Made by a program: the position numbers and the translations under genes
Shown: positions 23,756-36,458 of the stretch, piece after piece
Layout: each line of letters begins with the position of its first letter
Position numbering within the stretch: position 1 is the stretch's first letter
Notes under the pieces: model-generated
Seen by the model: only the letters and a program-made list of their open reading frames with translations
Told to the model about the DNA's origin: nothing
Database searches by the model: none
Origin: Xylogone sp. PMI_703
Taxonomy: Eukaryota; Ascomycota; Leotiomycetes
Assembly: GCA_021399445.1 (NCBI GenBank)
Contig: JAJTUQ010000003.1
Location: 5,084,001 to 5,148,000, forward strand
Length of the DNA stretch: 64,000 nt
Direction of reading: 5' to 3'

Positions 23756-24715
23756 CTACAAACTAGCAGCCCAGCTCTTAGCAACCACACCCATAATCGG
23801 CAACAGTCCCCTCCTCCTGGGCACCCAGCCGAGAATACTCTCAGCTCGGCCTCCCGAGCCATTGAAGGTAGTGTTCATAGCTTGTGCGAACAAGTTCTCG
23901 CCCGGACCAGCCAAAACAACCTCCCCATTGAACCCCAACTCCTTCGCCGCAGCACCGAGAACATCGCTCATGGTCTCGTGAGACGACACCAAATCGAAGA
24001 CCGGATAGACGCCCGTGCCACTAATCAACGGCAGCTTCTCCACCGCAGCGCGGATACCACTAGCAACATCATCCACATGGACCAACCCCGGTCGACAAGC
24101 TCGATCCGCAGGGACAGAAACCGACTTGGCGCCCGCAGCCGCCGCATCCAAGATGGGCTTGAGAAAGATGGTCCAGATCGTGTTCGCGCGTCCGTAGACC
24201 AGTGCGGGCCGGATGATCATGACATCGAGTGTGGAGGATTCAGCGAGGATGTCCCGCTCGAGCTTCGCACGCCACGCAACCAATGCTGCGGGGGCGTTTG
24301 GCGATGCGGTTACTCCCACTGGGAGTAAGTCATTGATGGGCTTCTCTGACGAGCCGTGCACCCAGGTCCCGGAGATGTAGATGAAGCCAAGCTTGGGCGC
24401 CTTGTAGCCCTCAGCGGCAGCGGCTGTGATGCGCTCGGCGCTTAGCTTGGAGAGTGCAGCGAGGAGATGTCGAGTGTCAGGCTCAGAACCGGCAAGGTCG
24501 ACAACGGTGTCAATGTGATGGGTTTGAATGGCCTCGATGAGAGAGGCGGAGGTTGCTGTTCCTGAGATGGGAGTTACTTCCAGGGAGGAGAGGAGCTTTG
24601 CACGATCTTCTGTACGGGCGAGACCGTAGACCTGATGCAGACCAGAAGAGGTGAAGGCATATGCAGTTGCTTGGCCGATGTAGCCAGTGGCACCGATGAG
24701 GAGGACGTTGACCAT
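23756..24715 (-). CDS. NAD(P)-binding epimerase/dehydratase-like protein
   Basis: A single exon of 319 residues. The Rossmann glycine motif GATGYIGQ is at residues 8-15. The remainder fits the NAD-dependent epimerase / NmrA-like extended SDR fold: IDTVVDLAGSEPDT, GFIYISGTWVHG, IIRPALVYGRANT, and GLVHVDDVASGI. No clear YxxxK active site is visible; the YGRAN segment follows the substrate-loop pattern of extended SDRs. It is convergent with the PhyH gene, with 246 bp between stops. The substrate is unknown. Confidence 0.85.
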   Translation of the reverse strand: MVNVLLIGATGYIGQATAYAFTSSGLHQVYGLARTEDRAKLLSSLEVTPISGTATSASLIEAIQTHHIDTVVDLAGSEPDTRHLLAALSKLSAERITAAAAEGYKAPKLGFIYISGTWVHGSSEKPINDLLPVGVTASPNAPAALVAWRAKLERDILAESSTLDVMIIRPALVYGRANTIWTIFLKPILDAAAAGAKSVSVPADRACRPGLVHVDDVASGIRAAVEKLPLISGTGVYPVFDLVSSHETMSDVLGAAAKELGFNGEVVLAGPGENLFAQAMNTTFNGSGGRAESILGWVPRRRGLLPIMGVVAKSWAASL

Positions 24716-26062
24716 TTTGAGGTTTTATGTATCAATTGGTGAAGAATAGTTATACTATTTTCAAGGTGGTTCTAAGAAGTATTGATTTTATATAGTAATT
24801 GATAATTAATATAAAGCTCTATTTGTCAGAGTTGATATGAAAGTGTAGTGAATTTGATGCCGCTGTTGATGTCCTCGAAAAGCGACCACATCCAAGAATT
24901 ATATACACATTCCACTCACCATACAACCTTCCATCATCCCAAATCCAATTTTTCCTTCATCATGGAGCTTAGGACTTAGCACCTTGCAAGCCGTCAGCCT
25001 CGTTCGTGAGGTTGTGTGCACCACTTCCCGCCCTTGGCGGAGATTAAAGCAATCCCCGCGCTTACATAACCATGTCGATTCCCCTGTGGATCCGGACTTT
25101 AGCGCTCCCCCTCTTCATTGGCCGGACTTTGCTTATGGTTATGTCCAGCGTGTTCCGTTTGGGGTTAGTACTGCCAGTAGGTGACGTCGGGGCTGACGGA
25201 GATAAGGGGTTAGGATTAGCGTAGTGCCCTTAGACGTGTAAGGCATTCAATCAGAGATTTGATTTTTGATTAGTATGGTTTAACCAATTGAGTTGATTAG
25301 GACCCAGTAATCGATCAAATAATCAATTTAGTTCCAACACTGCACCTCTTATAATCACGTGCTGATTCAATTTCAATTCCATCCACATGTTTGATTCAAG
25401 CCTCGTACGTATACAGGATGCAAGCTCTAGCTATTAGCCTAGGGACATAAACTTCTCTAGACTATGTTTCAACCACTGAGAATATGACACTGTGCGACGG
25501 GGCAAAGTCTTGTCAGAGCAAAAGGAGAACTCCTGTTGCCTGGCTGCTTATAACTACTGCTATATATCTGGGTTCTGACAAGTCTCCAAACATACTTATC
25601 AACGCATAATTACACAGGAAATCAAGGAATAAAAATAAAATATAGATTTGACAATCAATGACAAAACATGAGAATACTGTACATGGCATAAGCAGGCGCG
25701 AAAGAGGAGTTATTTATACGGAATTGTATTAGATAGAATCGTTGCACCAGCACCATTTCAAGCTAAGCTAGACGGAATAAAATTTCATTATCATTATCAT
25801 GAATCAATGGTATACGTCAACTAGGGTATCCTTGCGCTGTTACGATGTCTTTAAATGAGTTCACAGTTTTCCACTGCATGTCATACAAGGATACTACGAA
25901 TTCATGAAAGTAGCGCGTGAATGTATCCTACTTCGGCCAGAATGCTCTCGCTTTCAGGAGGAGTCTTCTCTTGCACCTCTTATACACTATAATATTCATA
26001 GCGCGGATTGATATGACTTCTTTCCGTCTTATAAGATAGCAACTAAACAACTAACTACTGGT
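24716..26062. other. Gene-poor 1.3-kb stretch
   Basis: AT-rich in parts. No gene could be assembled. It contains one copy of a diverged direct repeat (25511-25600) whose partner lies just upstream of the HET gene start. The first few hundred bases upstream of 24715 should be the promoter of the epimerase-like gene. Confidence 0.45.
25511..25600 (+). repeat. Direct repeat copy A, 3' of HET gene
   Basis: About 70-90 bp closely resembling 28870-28955. Shared words in order are TGTCAGAGC, GAGAACTCC, GTTGCCTGGCT, CTTATA, ATCTG and GTTCTG, with a few substitutions and a short gap. Identity is about 80-85 percent by eye. Confidence 0.7.
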
Positions 26063-28828
26063 TCAAACAAGGCAGAAATCCCGGAGCTCACAAGTCCAGC
26101 GAAGTTGGTCCTGTAGTAGAGCGTAACTATACTCCGGCTTGAAAAGGTCCGGGTGGACATCGATGGGGATCGGCTCATTCTTATTTCGAGAATGAAATTT
26201 TCTTCGAGGATAATTGTAGTCACCTGAATCACTGTCACATGATGGGCATTCTTTTGCATCTTCGCAGGCACAGAAGTGTGGCATGGATGATGGCGAGCAG
26301 TTGGCGCTGCCGAAATTCGAGAACTTGTGTTTGCTTGATGGCTCGGTCTTGGTGTCAGTACACGCTCTGCTGCTGCTGTTACTGTTATCGTAGTATTCCT
26401 CATATTCGTCAGGTTCAGTTGACGACGTAGAGACGTCGGGTAGAGTCCACTTTCCATGCTTCATAAGGTTCGCTTTGGCTTTACTGAAGCGTGTAGCCTT
26501 TTTCCGTCTCCCGTTTGAAATACTTTCCTCTTCATTGTCGTCTTCAGTTCCGGAGACTGATTCATCATCGGATTGATCAATCGTCTCCTCAATCTCTTCT
26601 TGGACAGGAAGCAACGCCGGGCCGATATAGACGTATCGAGGTGGACCAGGAGACGCGACCCTGCGGATGACAATTGGGAACGTACCTCCAATAACTGAGA
26701 CTACCAAGTCCCCTGGAGCGGCTGCTCTCGGGACATAAAGACTGGATGTGAGGCGTCGAACATAGGTATCACAAAGACAGGGTTCCGCAGTCGAGGACAG
26801 CCGCTGTAAGACTGTCCTCAGCTGCCGTGAAGCTCGCACATCGACCCACTTTAGTTTTTTGAGGAGGTAAATTCGATCATTCCCTCTGCTCGAATGCATC
26901 AGGGGGCCTGCCATTAGATAGAGCTTCAACGTGTCAGGTCGTGTTATCTCGATATCCCCGCTGGTGAGCGTCACAGGAACACCGTTGACATTGATTGGGA
27001 TTTCGTCCACACCCCCTTCCGTATCTAGAACAGTGTGCATGTCCAGCAGAGTTTGGTGTGGGTATTTCCTGAGATAGTTTCTGACAGTCTTTGCACGGCT
27101 TTTGGTATCCTTTGGGGGCTTTCCAGGAGCTAGTGCGGCGAATCGTTTGCCCTTCAGGCGGTCCGGATCTAACCCGAGGATGGCAACCTTATCGTATAGA
27201 CCACGAGGTATGTCATCTTTGACTTCACCCAGTACTCTACCTTGCAAAGTCAAAACACCTTCCTCGAATTGAGGTCCCGAATCACCGCTCCCAGTGCTTT
27301 GAATAAGCTTCTGTGGGGCTGGAGCAAGAAAGTCATCCGACACCCAAGACTTCCAGATCTCCTTTTCAAGTAGAGGAAGAGGGTAGCAATCCGTGTCATG
27401 TCTCCAATCCGGCGTCCACGAAGGCAAGCTAAGTTCGTTATCTCGTGATCCGAACTGAGCATGGAGGTGGAGGAGGGAGAGGTTGCGGCACTGGTTCAGG
27501 ATATACCGAGTCAGGTCTTGGAAGACCTGGCTGGGAGATCGTGTGTAATCGACGACGAAGCTCAAGCTCGTATCTTTTGCTTTCTGGCCAGCGCTCTGAA
27601 TGGTGCTCTGCTCACTGCTGCGAACAACCATACTGGTCATCCCCAGCAATGCATATACTCGATCGCGGAGATCAGTCGCTTGGCACTCCGCTGCATCTGA
27701 TAGAAGATTAACGATATCAAGTTCAAAAGCCAGTCCCACCCCCCGGTGCGTATGCAACTGCAGCCGGTGCAACATCGCCTTGCCCGCCTGATTCAAAGTT
27801 TCCAGCGGATCATGTGTTGTCTTTATATCATGTGCGCTCTCTGTCCCGATAGACGCATCTGATACTGCATCTTCTCCATCCGAATAGTCCTCATCTTCGA
27901 CAGATTCTTCAGTCTCAACAAGATCCTCAATGTCAGCGAGTGCTCTTCGTAAGCCCTTAAACGTCTTCCACGAAACAGTCCGGTCTCCACAATGCACGCT
28001 CAACTGGCTCGCAGCGAACACCTCCTGCCGCACCCATACTCTCGTCACCCATGGTCTTTTACTCAAATCCAGCAGTCCTTCGTACAAAGCTTCGAAATTC
28101 TCCTTACATGCATCATCATGTCGCATATACCCATCGTCAGCGATGGGAAAGCACTTCTCCAAATAGTCCATCGCGAGCCCCGTATGAAGACCCGCGGGAC
28201 CTAACCAGCAGAGTACCTGCTTGGCCTTCTTATAGATATCAAACATATTGCCAATCTGGGTGGACTTCTCACCCGCATCATCCTGGTTGATGCACACGGC
28301 GTCGATCCAGAGATAGCGACCCTCATCCCGACGTCGGAAGTGCCGCAGTGCTTGGGCGAGATTCTTTGAGATCCGGAGAGCACTATCTTCACCGAGTCTG
28401 AGGATGGATGAGAGATCTTTCTCGCCCCACGTGTAACTGAGCGCTTCGTACGATACGCGCTGTTTGGTATCGAGTAGACCAAGCCCCTCACGCACGACCA
28501 GTTCGGCTGTGGACAGACGGCCGGACAGTTCGTCGCTTTCTTCTCCAGGATTGAGTAATAGGATTCGGGTCTGCCAGTCGTAGACTGTAGAGTATGGATA
28601 TGGAGAGTAGCTGGTGCTGCTTTGCTGTGGGATTATTTCTTCATTGTCACAATCGGCTTGCTTGTAATCCCGGAGCGGACAGCTTGCGGGGCAGATGGTG
28701 TTTACTGTTGATTCTTCGGATCCCGACTGTTCATCCTCAGTTGACTCAACCTCGTCCGTTGGAGTTGATAGGGAAGAAGACTCATAGTCGGAGGCATCAG
28801 TGTTAGCATCTGTTTCGAACGAATCCAT
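26063..28828 (-). CDS. HET-domain protein
   Basis: A single exon of 921 residues. The HET domain (about residues 125-290) has all three hallmark blocks: YEALSYTWGEKD, LWIDAVCINQDDAGEKSTQI, and MFDIYKKAKQVLCWLGP, followed by WVTRVWVRQEVFAA. HET domains mediate non-self recognition and incompatibility cell death in filamentous fungi. The N-terminal 60 residues and a segment at about 300-350 are acidic and Ser/Asp-rich. The C-terminal third has a lysine-rich patch (RRKKATRFSKAKANLMK) and a Cys-containing segment (CACEDAKECPSC) that could bind metal. The ATG at 28828 opens the frame; there are no introns or breaks, so it appears functional. Confidence 0.9.
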   Translation of the reverse strand: MDSFETDANTDASDYESSSLSTPTDEVESTEDEQSGSEESTVNTICPASCPLRDYKQADCDNEEIIPQQSSTSYSPYPYSTVYDWQTRILLLNPGEESDELSGRLSTAELVVREGLGLLDTKQRVSYEALSYTWGEKDLSSILRLGEDSALRISKNLAQALRHFRRRDEGRYLWIDAVCINQDDAGEKSTQIGNMFDIYKKAKQVLCWLGPAGLHTGLAMDYLEKCFPIADDGYMRHDDACKENFEALYEGLLDLSKRPWVTRVWVRQEVFAASQLSVHCGDRTVSWKTFKGLRRALADIEDLVETEESVEDEDYSDGEDAVSDASIGTESAHDIKTTHDPLETLNQAGKAMLHRLQLHTHRGVGLAFELDIVNLLSDAAECQATDLRDRVYALLGMTSMVVRSSEQSTIQSAGQKAKDTSLSFVVDYTRSPSQVFQDLTRYILNQCRNLSLLHLHAQFGSRDNELSLPSWTPDWRHDTDCYPLPLLEKEIWKSWVSDDFLAPAPQKLIQSTGSGDSGPQFEEGVLTLQGRVLGEVKDDIPRGLYDKVAILGLDPDRLKGKRFAALAPGKPPKDTKSRAKTVRNYLRKYPHQTLLDMHTVLDTEGGVDEIPINVNGVPVTLTSGDIEITRPDTLKLYLMAGPLMHSSRGNDRIYLLKKLKWVDVRASRQLRTVLQRLSSTAEPCLCDTYVRRLTSSLYVPRAAAPGDLVVSVIGGTFPIVIRRVASPGPPRYVYIGPALLPVQEEIEETIDQSDDESVSGTEDDNEEESISNGRRKKATRFSKAKANLMKHGKWTLPDVSTSSTEPDEYEEYYDNSNSSSRACTDTKTEPSSKHKFSNFGSANCSPSSMPHFCACEDAKECPSCDSDSGDYNYPRRKFHSRNKNEPIPIDVHPDLFKPEYSYALLQDQLRWTCELRDFCLV

Positions 28829-29517
28829 GTTTGGGAATGGTCTGTCAAAGACGGATGGCTTTCGAATCTGTCAGAGCTAAAAGAGAACTCCAGTTGCCTG
28901 GCTACTTATACCGCTATACATCTGCGTTCTGGCAGATCCCCCTCCTCTATTTTATCAATGAATTTCTATTGTTGGTTGACATGTGTGGGTTGCGTCGCAT
29001 TTACACGCTACCTTTGACGTGATGTCCAGTCCGACCCGGGCCGAACATGTCCTCACTACATCGCTGATTCTATTAATATTATCATCTTCAGTTAATCATT
29101 TTCCAACCATAATACACTCTAATGAGCAAAATTGCCAGATCCTCAGCAAGAAAAATCAAACACTTTTGTAGTAAACTTTTTGACTCAGGTAAGCTATTTT
29201 TGGAAATCGCATAGCCTTGTGCCTACCCACTGTTGGCTGAATAACTTACCTACTACTCTTCAAAGAGCCAGAGGCATACAAAAGCACGGCTTGACAATCA
29301 GAATTATATAATTCTCCATCATACGAACTCAAAGAGTCTCAAAAAGCTTAGGGTATATCAATATTTTTTCCCTTAGAATTAACTATATAATAGAACCCTA
29401 AAAAATACTACATTTTGTTTTCGACTTTATAAAGAAAAGGGTGAAGAGGGTGAACAAAGCATAAAAAATGCTTGATAATGATAAAACAAACAAATGCAAG
29501 GCTTCCCATATTTTGAT
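28829..29517. other. Intergenic region upstream of HET gene
   Basis: About 690 bp holding the HET promoter and the second copy of the direct repeat. The 29170-29450 part is AT-rich with short open frames only. Confidence 0.4.
28869..28955 (+). repeat. Direct repeat copy B, 5' of HET gene
   Basis: Partner of 25511-25600, in the same orientation. It begins about 40 bp upstream of the HET start codon, so it probably overlaps the 5' leader or core promoter. Confidence 0.7.
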
Positions 29518-31416
<1,899 letters not shown>

Positions 31417-31459
31417 TTATGGGAGCTGGGCTAAACTCTGGAAGCTCTGCAAGAGAGTA

Positions 31460-31476
31460 TCCCCACGACCTGGGGA
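31460..31476. promoter_or_regulatory. Possible paired CreA sites upstream of GH20 gene
   Basis: CCCCAC (31461-31466, that is GTGGGG on the minus strand) and CTGGGG (31470-31475) both fit the carbon-repressor consensus SYGGRG. They stand in inverted orientation, three bases apart, about 105 bp upstream of the GH20 start. CreA is known to act at closely spaced sites. The motif is short, so chance is possible. Confidence 0.4.
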
Positions 31477-34400
31477 GGACACGGCCAGGTAATTATATTT
31501 TAAAAAAACGGCTGGTCAAGCTGTCCCCCGTCGAGTGTTCATCTGGTCCTCATCTGTAGAAAGAGCGAATGTAACCTTTTTTCGGGCGGAGCTTCCCCTG
31601 GCCAAGTCAGCACCGAGCACAGGGACAGGCACAGGGAAGCAACCAGGGACAAGCAAGGGACACGCAGGGCCAAGCAGCTGTTTCGCGCCGTGCGGTTGGT
31701 TGTTGCGCCCATGCAACGTTGGGATCTGGGCTGGAGGTGCTGGATAGGGCTTGGTTTGTGATTGATTAATTGCTGTACTTGCCTATTTGGAGTCTCAAAG
31801 CGAGAGACAACCACAGCAGCAGAAAGAACCAGAGCACACGAATAGTCTGCTCTGCCTGCAGCTTTTCCCCGCAGAAGAAGCAATTGGCAACTGGTAATTG
31901 GCATGGCGGGATGAGTGGTGGCAAGCAGCGCACCTGTCTTTCAGTGGACATGTGCCAAAGTGATTCCCCTGTGAGCGCATGTAACCCAGCCAACTCCAAT
32001 CAATTCGCGTCTACTCTGTACTGCCTGCTGTACAAGTTATTAGTTCTACTACCGTTACCACTGTTCTGTGTTGTTCTGTGCTGTACAGTGGCTATCCCCA
32101 GGCTCAATACATCCGTGAAGACAAAGCTGCTGCCAAACCGCCATTCTGCCCATTCCTCGCTCCTTTACTGTCCTCGCTCTGAAACGTTACAGCGCCCCCC
32201 GGGGAGTCGAGATAAGCTTAGCGAAGGGAAGCGTGTCTCCGCCGCCACGGCGCGATCCAAGCAGATCCAGCGAAGGGGAGTTTTTTTGTTTGTTTGCTGG
32301 GCCAAGGCCGCGGGGACTTCGCAATACCGTAATTCCCGATTGATTGCAGATGCAGGAAACGGGAGGAATGCGAGATTAGTGTATTGGAAGGAGGTTGTTC
32401 TTGTTATAAATAATTACCGTACTGGACCTGCTTTCCGTGCCCTGCTGTTGCGGTTTGCTGCGCTGGAACTTTTACCCATCACCTAACCTAACACAGTATT
32501 TCCCCGCGTGGCTGCATTGCCGTAGTGTAGTGCTGTTGCTTCCCTCGTACAGCTCCGTATAGCATCTGGTGGCGCTGGTAACATTTCATCCGTGGCTGGT
32601 TTCCAAAACATGGGAATTGTCTAGATGGGGATAATAGTGATGCCAACAATCTTGCATTTTGGCAACTCTCCTTTACACACTGAACTTCACATCCGCGTAT
32701 GGTACTTCGGTCTCAATACGGCGTACAGCAACCAGTACAGTACCGGGCCGATACAGACACAGGATTACTGTACGGTACCATGCGCTACGGGCCATGCTTC
32801 CCATCGCCTAATAAATAAACTTGCTGTCTAATTCTGTCTACCGAAGACTCCTGAGGCGTGTCAGCCGAGGATCTCAATCTTTGCCCCTGGCGTTCATCAA
32901 AGCTTGCTGACGGTGGATCCCCTTTTTTTCTACGGCTCACGCAAGCATCGCTTATCCGGCAGGGTGAAAAAGGGTCCGTACCCTACGGTTAGGCCCGATA
33001 CCGTAGGTAAATTACTGCGTATTACTGTACTGTAAGTACTGGTACAGATACTGTACTTGTGCCGTATCGCCCTATGTGGTATCGGTACCTGTGCTGTACG
33101 AAAAGGTACAGATTAGCCACGGGATGGGGGAGTTGCGGGAGGGTACGTGGTATCCCCTTGCGAGACCGCCTGGCTGATGCAACCATCCTTATCATCACTC
33201 CCGCGCTTTTACCTACCGCTTGGGGGTTCCGTCATTTGTCTTCCTTCGAAGATCTTCTTCTACTTCTATAATTTTTTCACTTTTTGGTTCATGAGTTTAT
33301 TCTTAGGCCTTACGTGTGTTGTGACTAGGTTCTAGATACTGTACGGTAATTACTGTACAGTAGACTCTAGGGGACCGATGGCTTAACTTCATTGGAGACC
33401 GTCAAGTCATCTATCTGAGTGAGACGCTATTTCAGTCTTCTTTTCGTCTTCTACACCTGGAAACTGGAGAAGCTTGACTCGGGAAATCGTGCTATAAGTC
33501 ACTAAATCATGATTCTAGAGCTCGTTATCAGTTACAGTTGATACAGTAGTAGGCAACGATGGCTAATGGCATTCGCCCAACACCAGAGTCAGCCATCTAC
33601 TGGTATCCCCTGGAAGTTCTAATTCTCCAAATTGGGTGCGTGGCCTGATCTCACGCGTACCTTGCATGGACAACCTTGACAGTCTCCAATGCACCGTTGT
33701 GCTCGGCACGACCGGGGAGCTTTCCCAGGCGACATATCGTGTAATAATTAAGTAGATCTCAAGCGAAACGTGCCTGTAGATCCAAGGCTGGAGTCCGGAC
33801 GATGACTTTGCACGTGGTATCCAGGCTCATCAGGGAGTGGGCCTCCTTTATTTTTCCTCCCTGAGTCCTCTGTACGGAGTCCTTGTATCGGTATTTATGG
33901 AAACGACTAAGTTCGTCTGTACGTTTAGGAACGATGCTGAGTCTTGCTTTGCTCATTTCGGCAGCTTGAAATGTGAAGGTAGACTTATTGCTGTTTAATT
34001 GCTTTGTTAAACCTTCTTTACTCCTCTCACCCCAATTTAAACGCTCCCGATCCCATCTTAGAGCTATTCTACGGATTAATTGGGCATGGGATAAGACCAC
34101 CGTACCATCATAACGGTAGCTACATCACTACCTGTAGTACTGCGCTGTAGCGTTGACCCTGCTGCTGCTGCTGCTTCTAGCCCTACATATATCCAATCGA
34201 TGCTACCTTCTTCGTCCCGAGGACGTGGTCTGCCGGTAGCCCACTCCGAACTACCGCACCCGTAACCGGTACGTTCAGCTTTGCATATCACTTATTCCCC
34301 TAATCCAGGCACACAGCCAATAAAGATCTCTGGATGTACTCATTATTTTTAGATCTGGATGCTCTGGTCGGTTTAGGTTCTTTCTATAATATAAACTTCT

Positions 34401-35360
34401 TCTTTAGGAAAATGAAAATCTATGCCCTTATTTTAAGGTCAATTTGAGGCTGGGTTCGGAAATTAGTACTGCGCATGATTCCGAACCCTGATTTAAGGCT
34501 GAGGAGTTTAAAACATGGATTAAGGGCTATTATTGCACATATCAAATAAAAAAAGAATCTGTCACGAAGGAATGCAACCTTTGTGTAAGTCCTAAACCAT
34601 GAGGATGTCAATTCCTTCAGCAACGCTCTCCACGCCATCTCAGATTTCTGACGCTTGTAACTTTCTCATTCACTTATCAGTTAGAATATGACCTGGGAAT
34701 TCTTTTGAGGAACATCCATCTACTTCTGCGGGTTTTATACCTTCACGATCGCCAACCGCTCTCAATTACTATCCCCCCCTCATAATACTTGTCACCCAAT
34801 CCACAGGCCCCCTGGTCTGACACTCTCATTTGCTTAGACCCCGGTATACGAGGTCAAAAAAATCCTCCAAATTTCCCAATTGAGCTTATAAGGTCCTTGC
34901 GTGCCCTATCCAAATCTTACGCAGAGCCCGTGCTGAGGTTGCAATATTCTCCAGTTTTGCCCTTGTGGGTGACAAGTATTATTGGGGGGGGGAATAGTAT
35001 AAGGTCCGTTGAAGGGATGGGGGTGTCGGTCCGAATCACGGTAACGCTTCACGATAGATCATACCTCTATGGCCAAGGGCACATGCAAAGTTAGAATATA
35101 TGTAATATGTCTAGCAAATAGGCTTAGGCAAACGCCCATTAAGATGCCCTGACTTTGGTATAAAAGAGATAACCTCTGTATTTACATATAATTCCATAAA
35201 AGCGCCAAGTCAAGAGTACCCGTTGAAATTTTACAGATAGAACTTCCAATTTCAGCTTAACAGGAACTAACGACTACAAAGCTAACATTATTCCCTGTAG
35301 ATTATTTCATTAATCCGATGTTCTGATATCACAATTAGAAGGGAAAACAATAGGGAAAAC
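31477..35360. other. Four-kilobase gene-poor stretch
   Basis: The longest open frame (plus, 31770-32486) begins with TTG, has no domain, and looks like chance reading of promoter DNA. Minus frames at 33759-34291 are also unconvincing. The interval 32715-33360 is dense in TACTGTA/GTACAG words. A CTG trinucleotide run is at about 34158-34175. The proximal 500 bp should be the GH20 promoter; the rest may hold non-coding RNA or old repeats. Confidence 0.4.
32715..33365. repeat. TACTGTA/TACAGTA-rich low-order repeat region
   Basis: Words such as CAGTACAGTACCG, TTACTGTACGGTACC, TTACTGTACTGTAAGTACTGGTACAG, GATACTGTACTTG and ACTGTACGGTAATTACTGTACAG recur over 650 bp. Most are short palindromes built on GTAC. 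This is not a clean tandem array. It resembles diverged terminal parts of DNA transposons or a hairpin-rich repeat. Confidence 0.55.
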
Positions 35361-36458
35361 TCACAAGAAGGTAATGGTGACATCTCCTTTGATCTTTGCT
35401 CGCAAGACAATCTCCAGCTCCAGGTTAAGATCAAGACGAATTCGGACAGGCCGCGGTTTACCCTCGCTATTCTTCTTTGCCTTCCCCTTCTTCTTACTCT
35501 TCGGCTTCGCCTTTTTGCTCTTCCCTTTGCCTTTCGATCGCTCCGGTTCTGGATCCGATTCTTCCTCTTCCTCTTCCTCCGGTTCGGTCTCTGTCGACTC
35601 CTCGTCATCCGAGTACTCTTCAACCTCATCCGGCTTCTTTGATTTGGAGTTTCCATCGGGTCGTTCAACGCTTATACTGACTGGCCGTCCACTATCGCCA
35701 TTTGCTCTAGATAACGAAAAGGCTTGGAGGTTCGTTCGTGGGGCTTTCTTGCTAGAATTTCTGTGGGGCGATTCTGGGCTCTTTAACTTGGTTTTGGTGG
35801 TTGATGGTGAAGTCGATTGTTGGAAGCTCGACTTTCTTCGCGATGAGCGCGGTCGCGACCTTGCATTTCGTAACTGCTCGTCATCGTAATCATAATTCTC
35901 TGGCTCTTGCGCCCCTGTCCCTTGTTCTTCATTTGGGTCTGCCACCAGAGCGGCTTCAGCTTCCGTATATCCCTCCTCGTCTTCATCTTGCTCGTCATCT
36001 TCGTCTGCAACTTGTGACTGGTGGTTCTCTTTAGGGGCGGTTCGTCTTCGTCCCGGTAGCTCTACCTCTCGCACGGATTGTAGCTTTTGGACTGATCTAT
36101 TGCCCCTCTTAGAGCTATTCTTCCGTCCACCTCGTCTGTATTTGCGACTATCTGACAGGCCGTCTGAATCTGATCGACCGTTCCGAGCGTCGTGCTCCAT
36201 ATCTGGTACATTATCCCCATCTAAAGAATCAAGTTCTCCATTGATATTCTTGGGCTTGCGACCTCCGCGACGGCGGCGCCTGGACGCAGAGTCCGTAGAG
36301 TCGCTGTCGTGGCCGCTTTGCGCATCTCTCGATGGATCGGCGACAACTTCAGGAGTCTGATTCGTATCCCCCGCTATCTTCGCATTGTTATCGATTCCAG
36401 GGCTTCTAGGGTTGTTCTGGTCCTGCTTGAACGAGCCAAGCTCGTTCTGATCATCCAT
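35361..36458 (-). CDS. Low-complexity charged protein with conserved C-terminal segment
   Basis: A single exon of 365 residues. The ATG at 36458 is the first in the frame. The protein is mostly disordered: Arg/Lys patches (ASRRRRRGGRKPK; KYRRGGRKNSSKRG) alternate with acidic runs (DEDDEQDEDEEG; EPEEEEEEESDPEPE) and a lysine-rich stretch (KGKGKSKKAKPKSKKKGKAKK). The last 25 residues (RIRLDLNLELEIVLRAKI) form a hydrophobic beta-like segment that recurs at the end of many uncharacterised ascomycete proteins. It is probably nuclear, judging from the basic clusters. The function is unknown. Confidence 0.8.
   Translation of the reverse strand: MDDQNELGSFKQDQNNPRSPGIDNNAKIAGDTNQTPEVVADPSRDAQSGHDSDSTDSASRRRRRGGRKPKNINGELDSLDGDNVPDMEHDARNGRSDSDGLSDSRKYRRGGRKNSSKRGNRSVQKLQSVREVELPGRRRTAPKENHQSQVADEDDEQDEDEEGYTEAEAALVADPNEEQGTGAQEPENYDYDDEQLRNARSRPRSSRRKSSFQQSTSPSTTKTKLKSPESPHRNSSKKAPRTNLQAFSLSRANGDSGRPVSISVERPDGNSKSKKPDEVEEYSDDEESTETEPEEEEEEESDPEPERSKGKGKSKKAKPKSKKKGKAKKNSEGKPRPVRIRLDLNLELEIVLRAKIKGDVTITFL

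Noticed and set aside
23882..24328. Plus-strand frame opposite the epimerase-like gene
   Set aside because: Antisense shadow of a gene with clear Rossmann motifs.
31770..32486. 238-codon plus-strand frame upstream of the GH20 gene
   Set aside because: Begins with TTG rather than ATG and has no recognisable domain; composition looks like promoter DNA.
34158..34175. CTG trinucleotide run as a possible expanded repeat
   Set aside because: Only about five or six units; common by chance and not within a supported gene.
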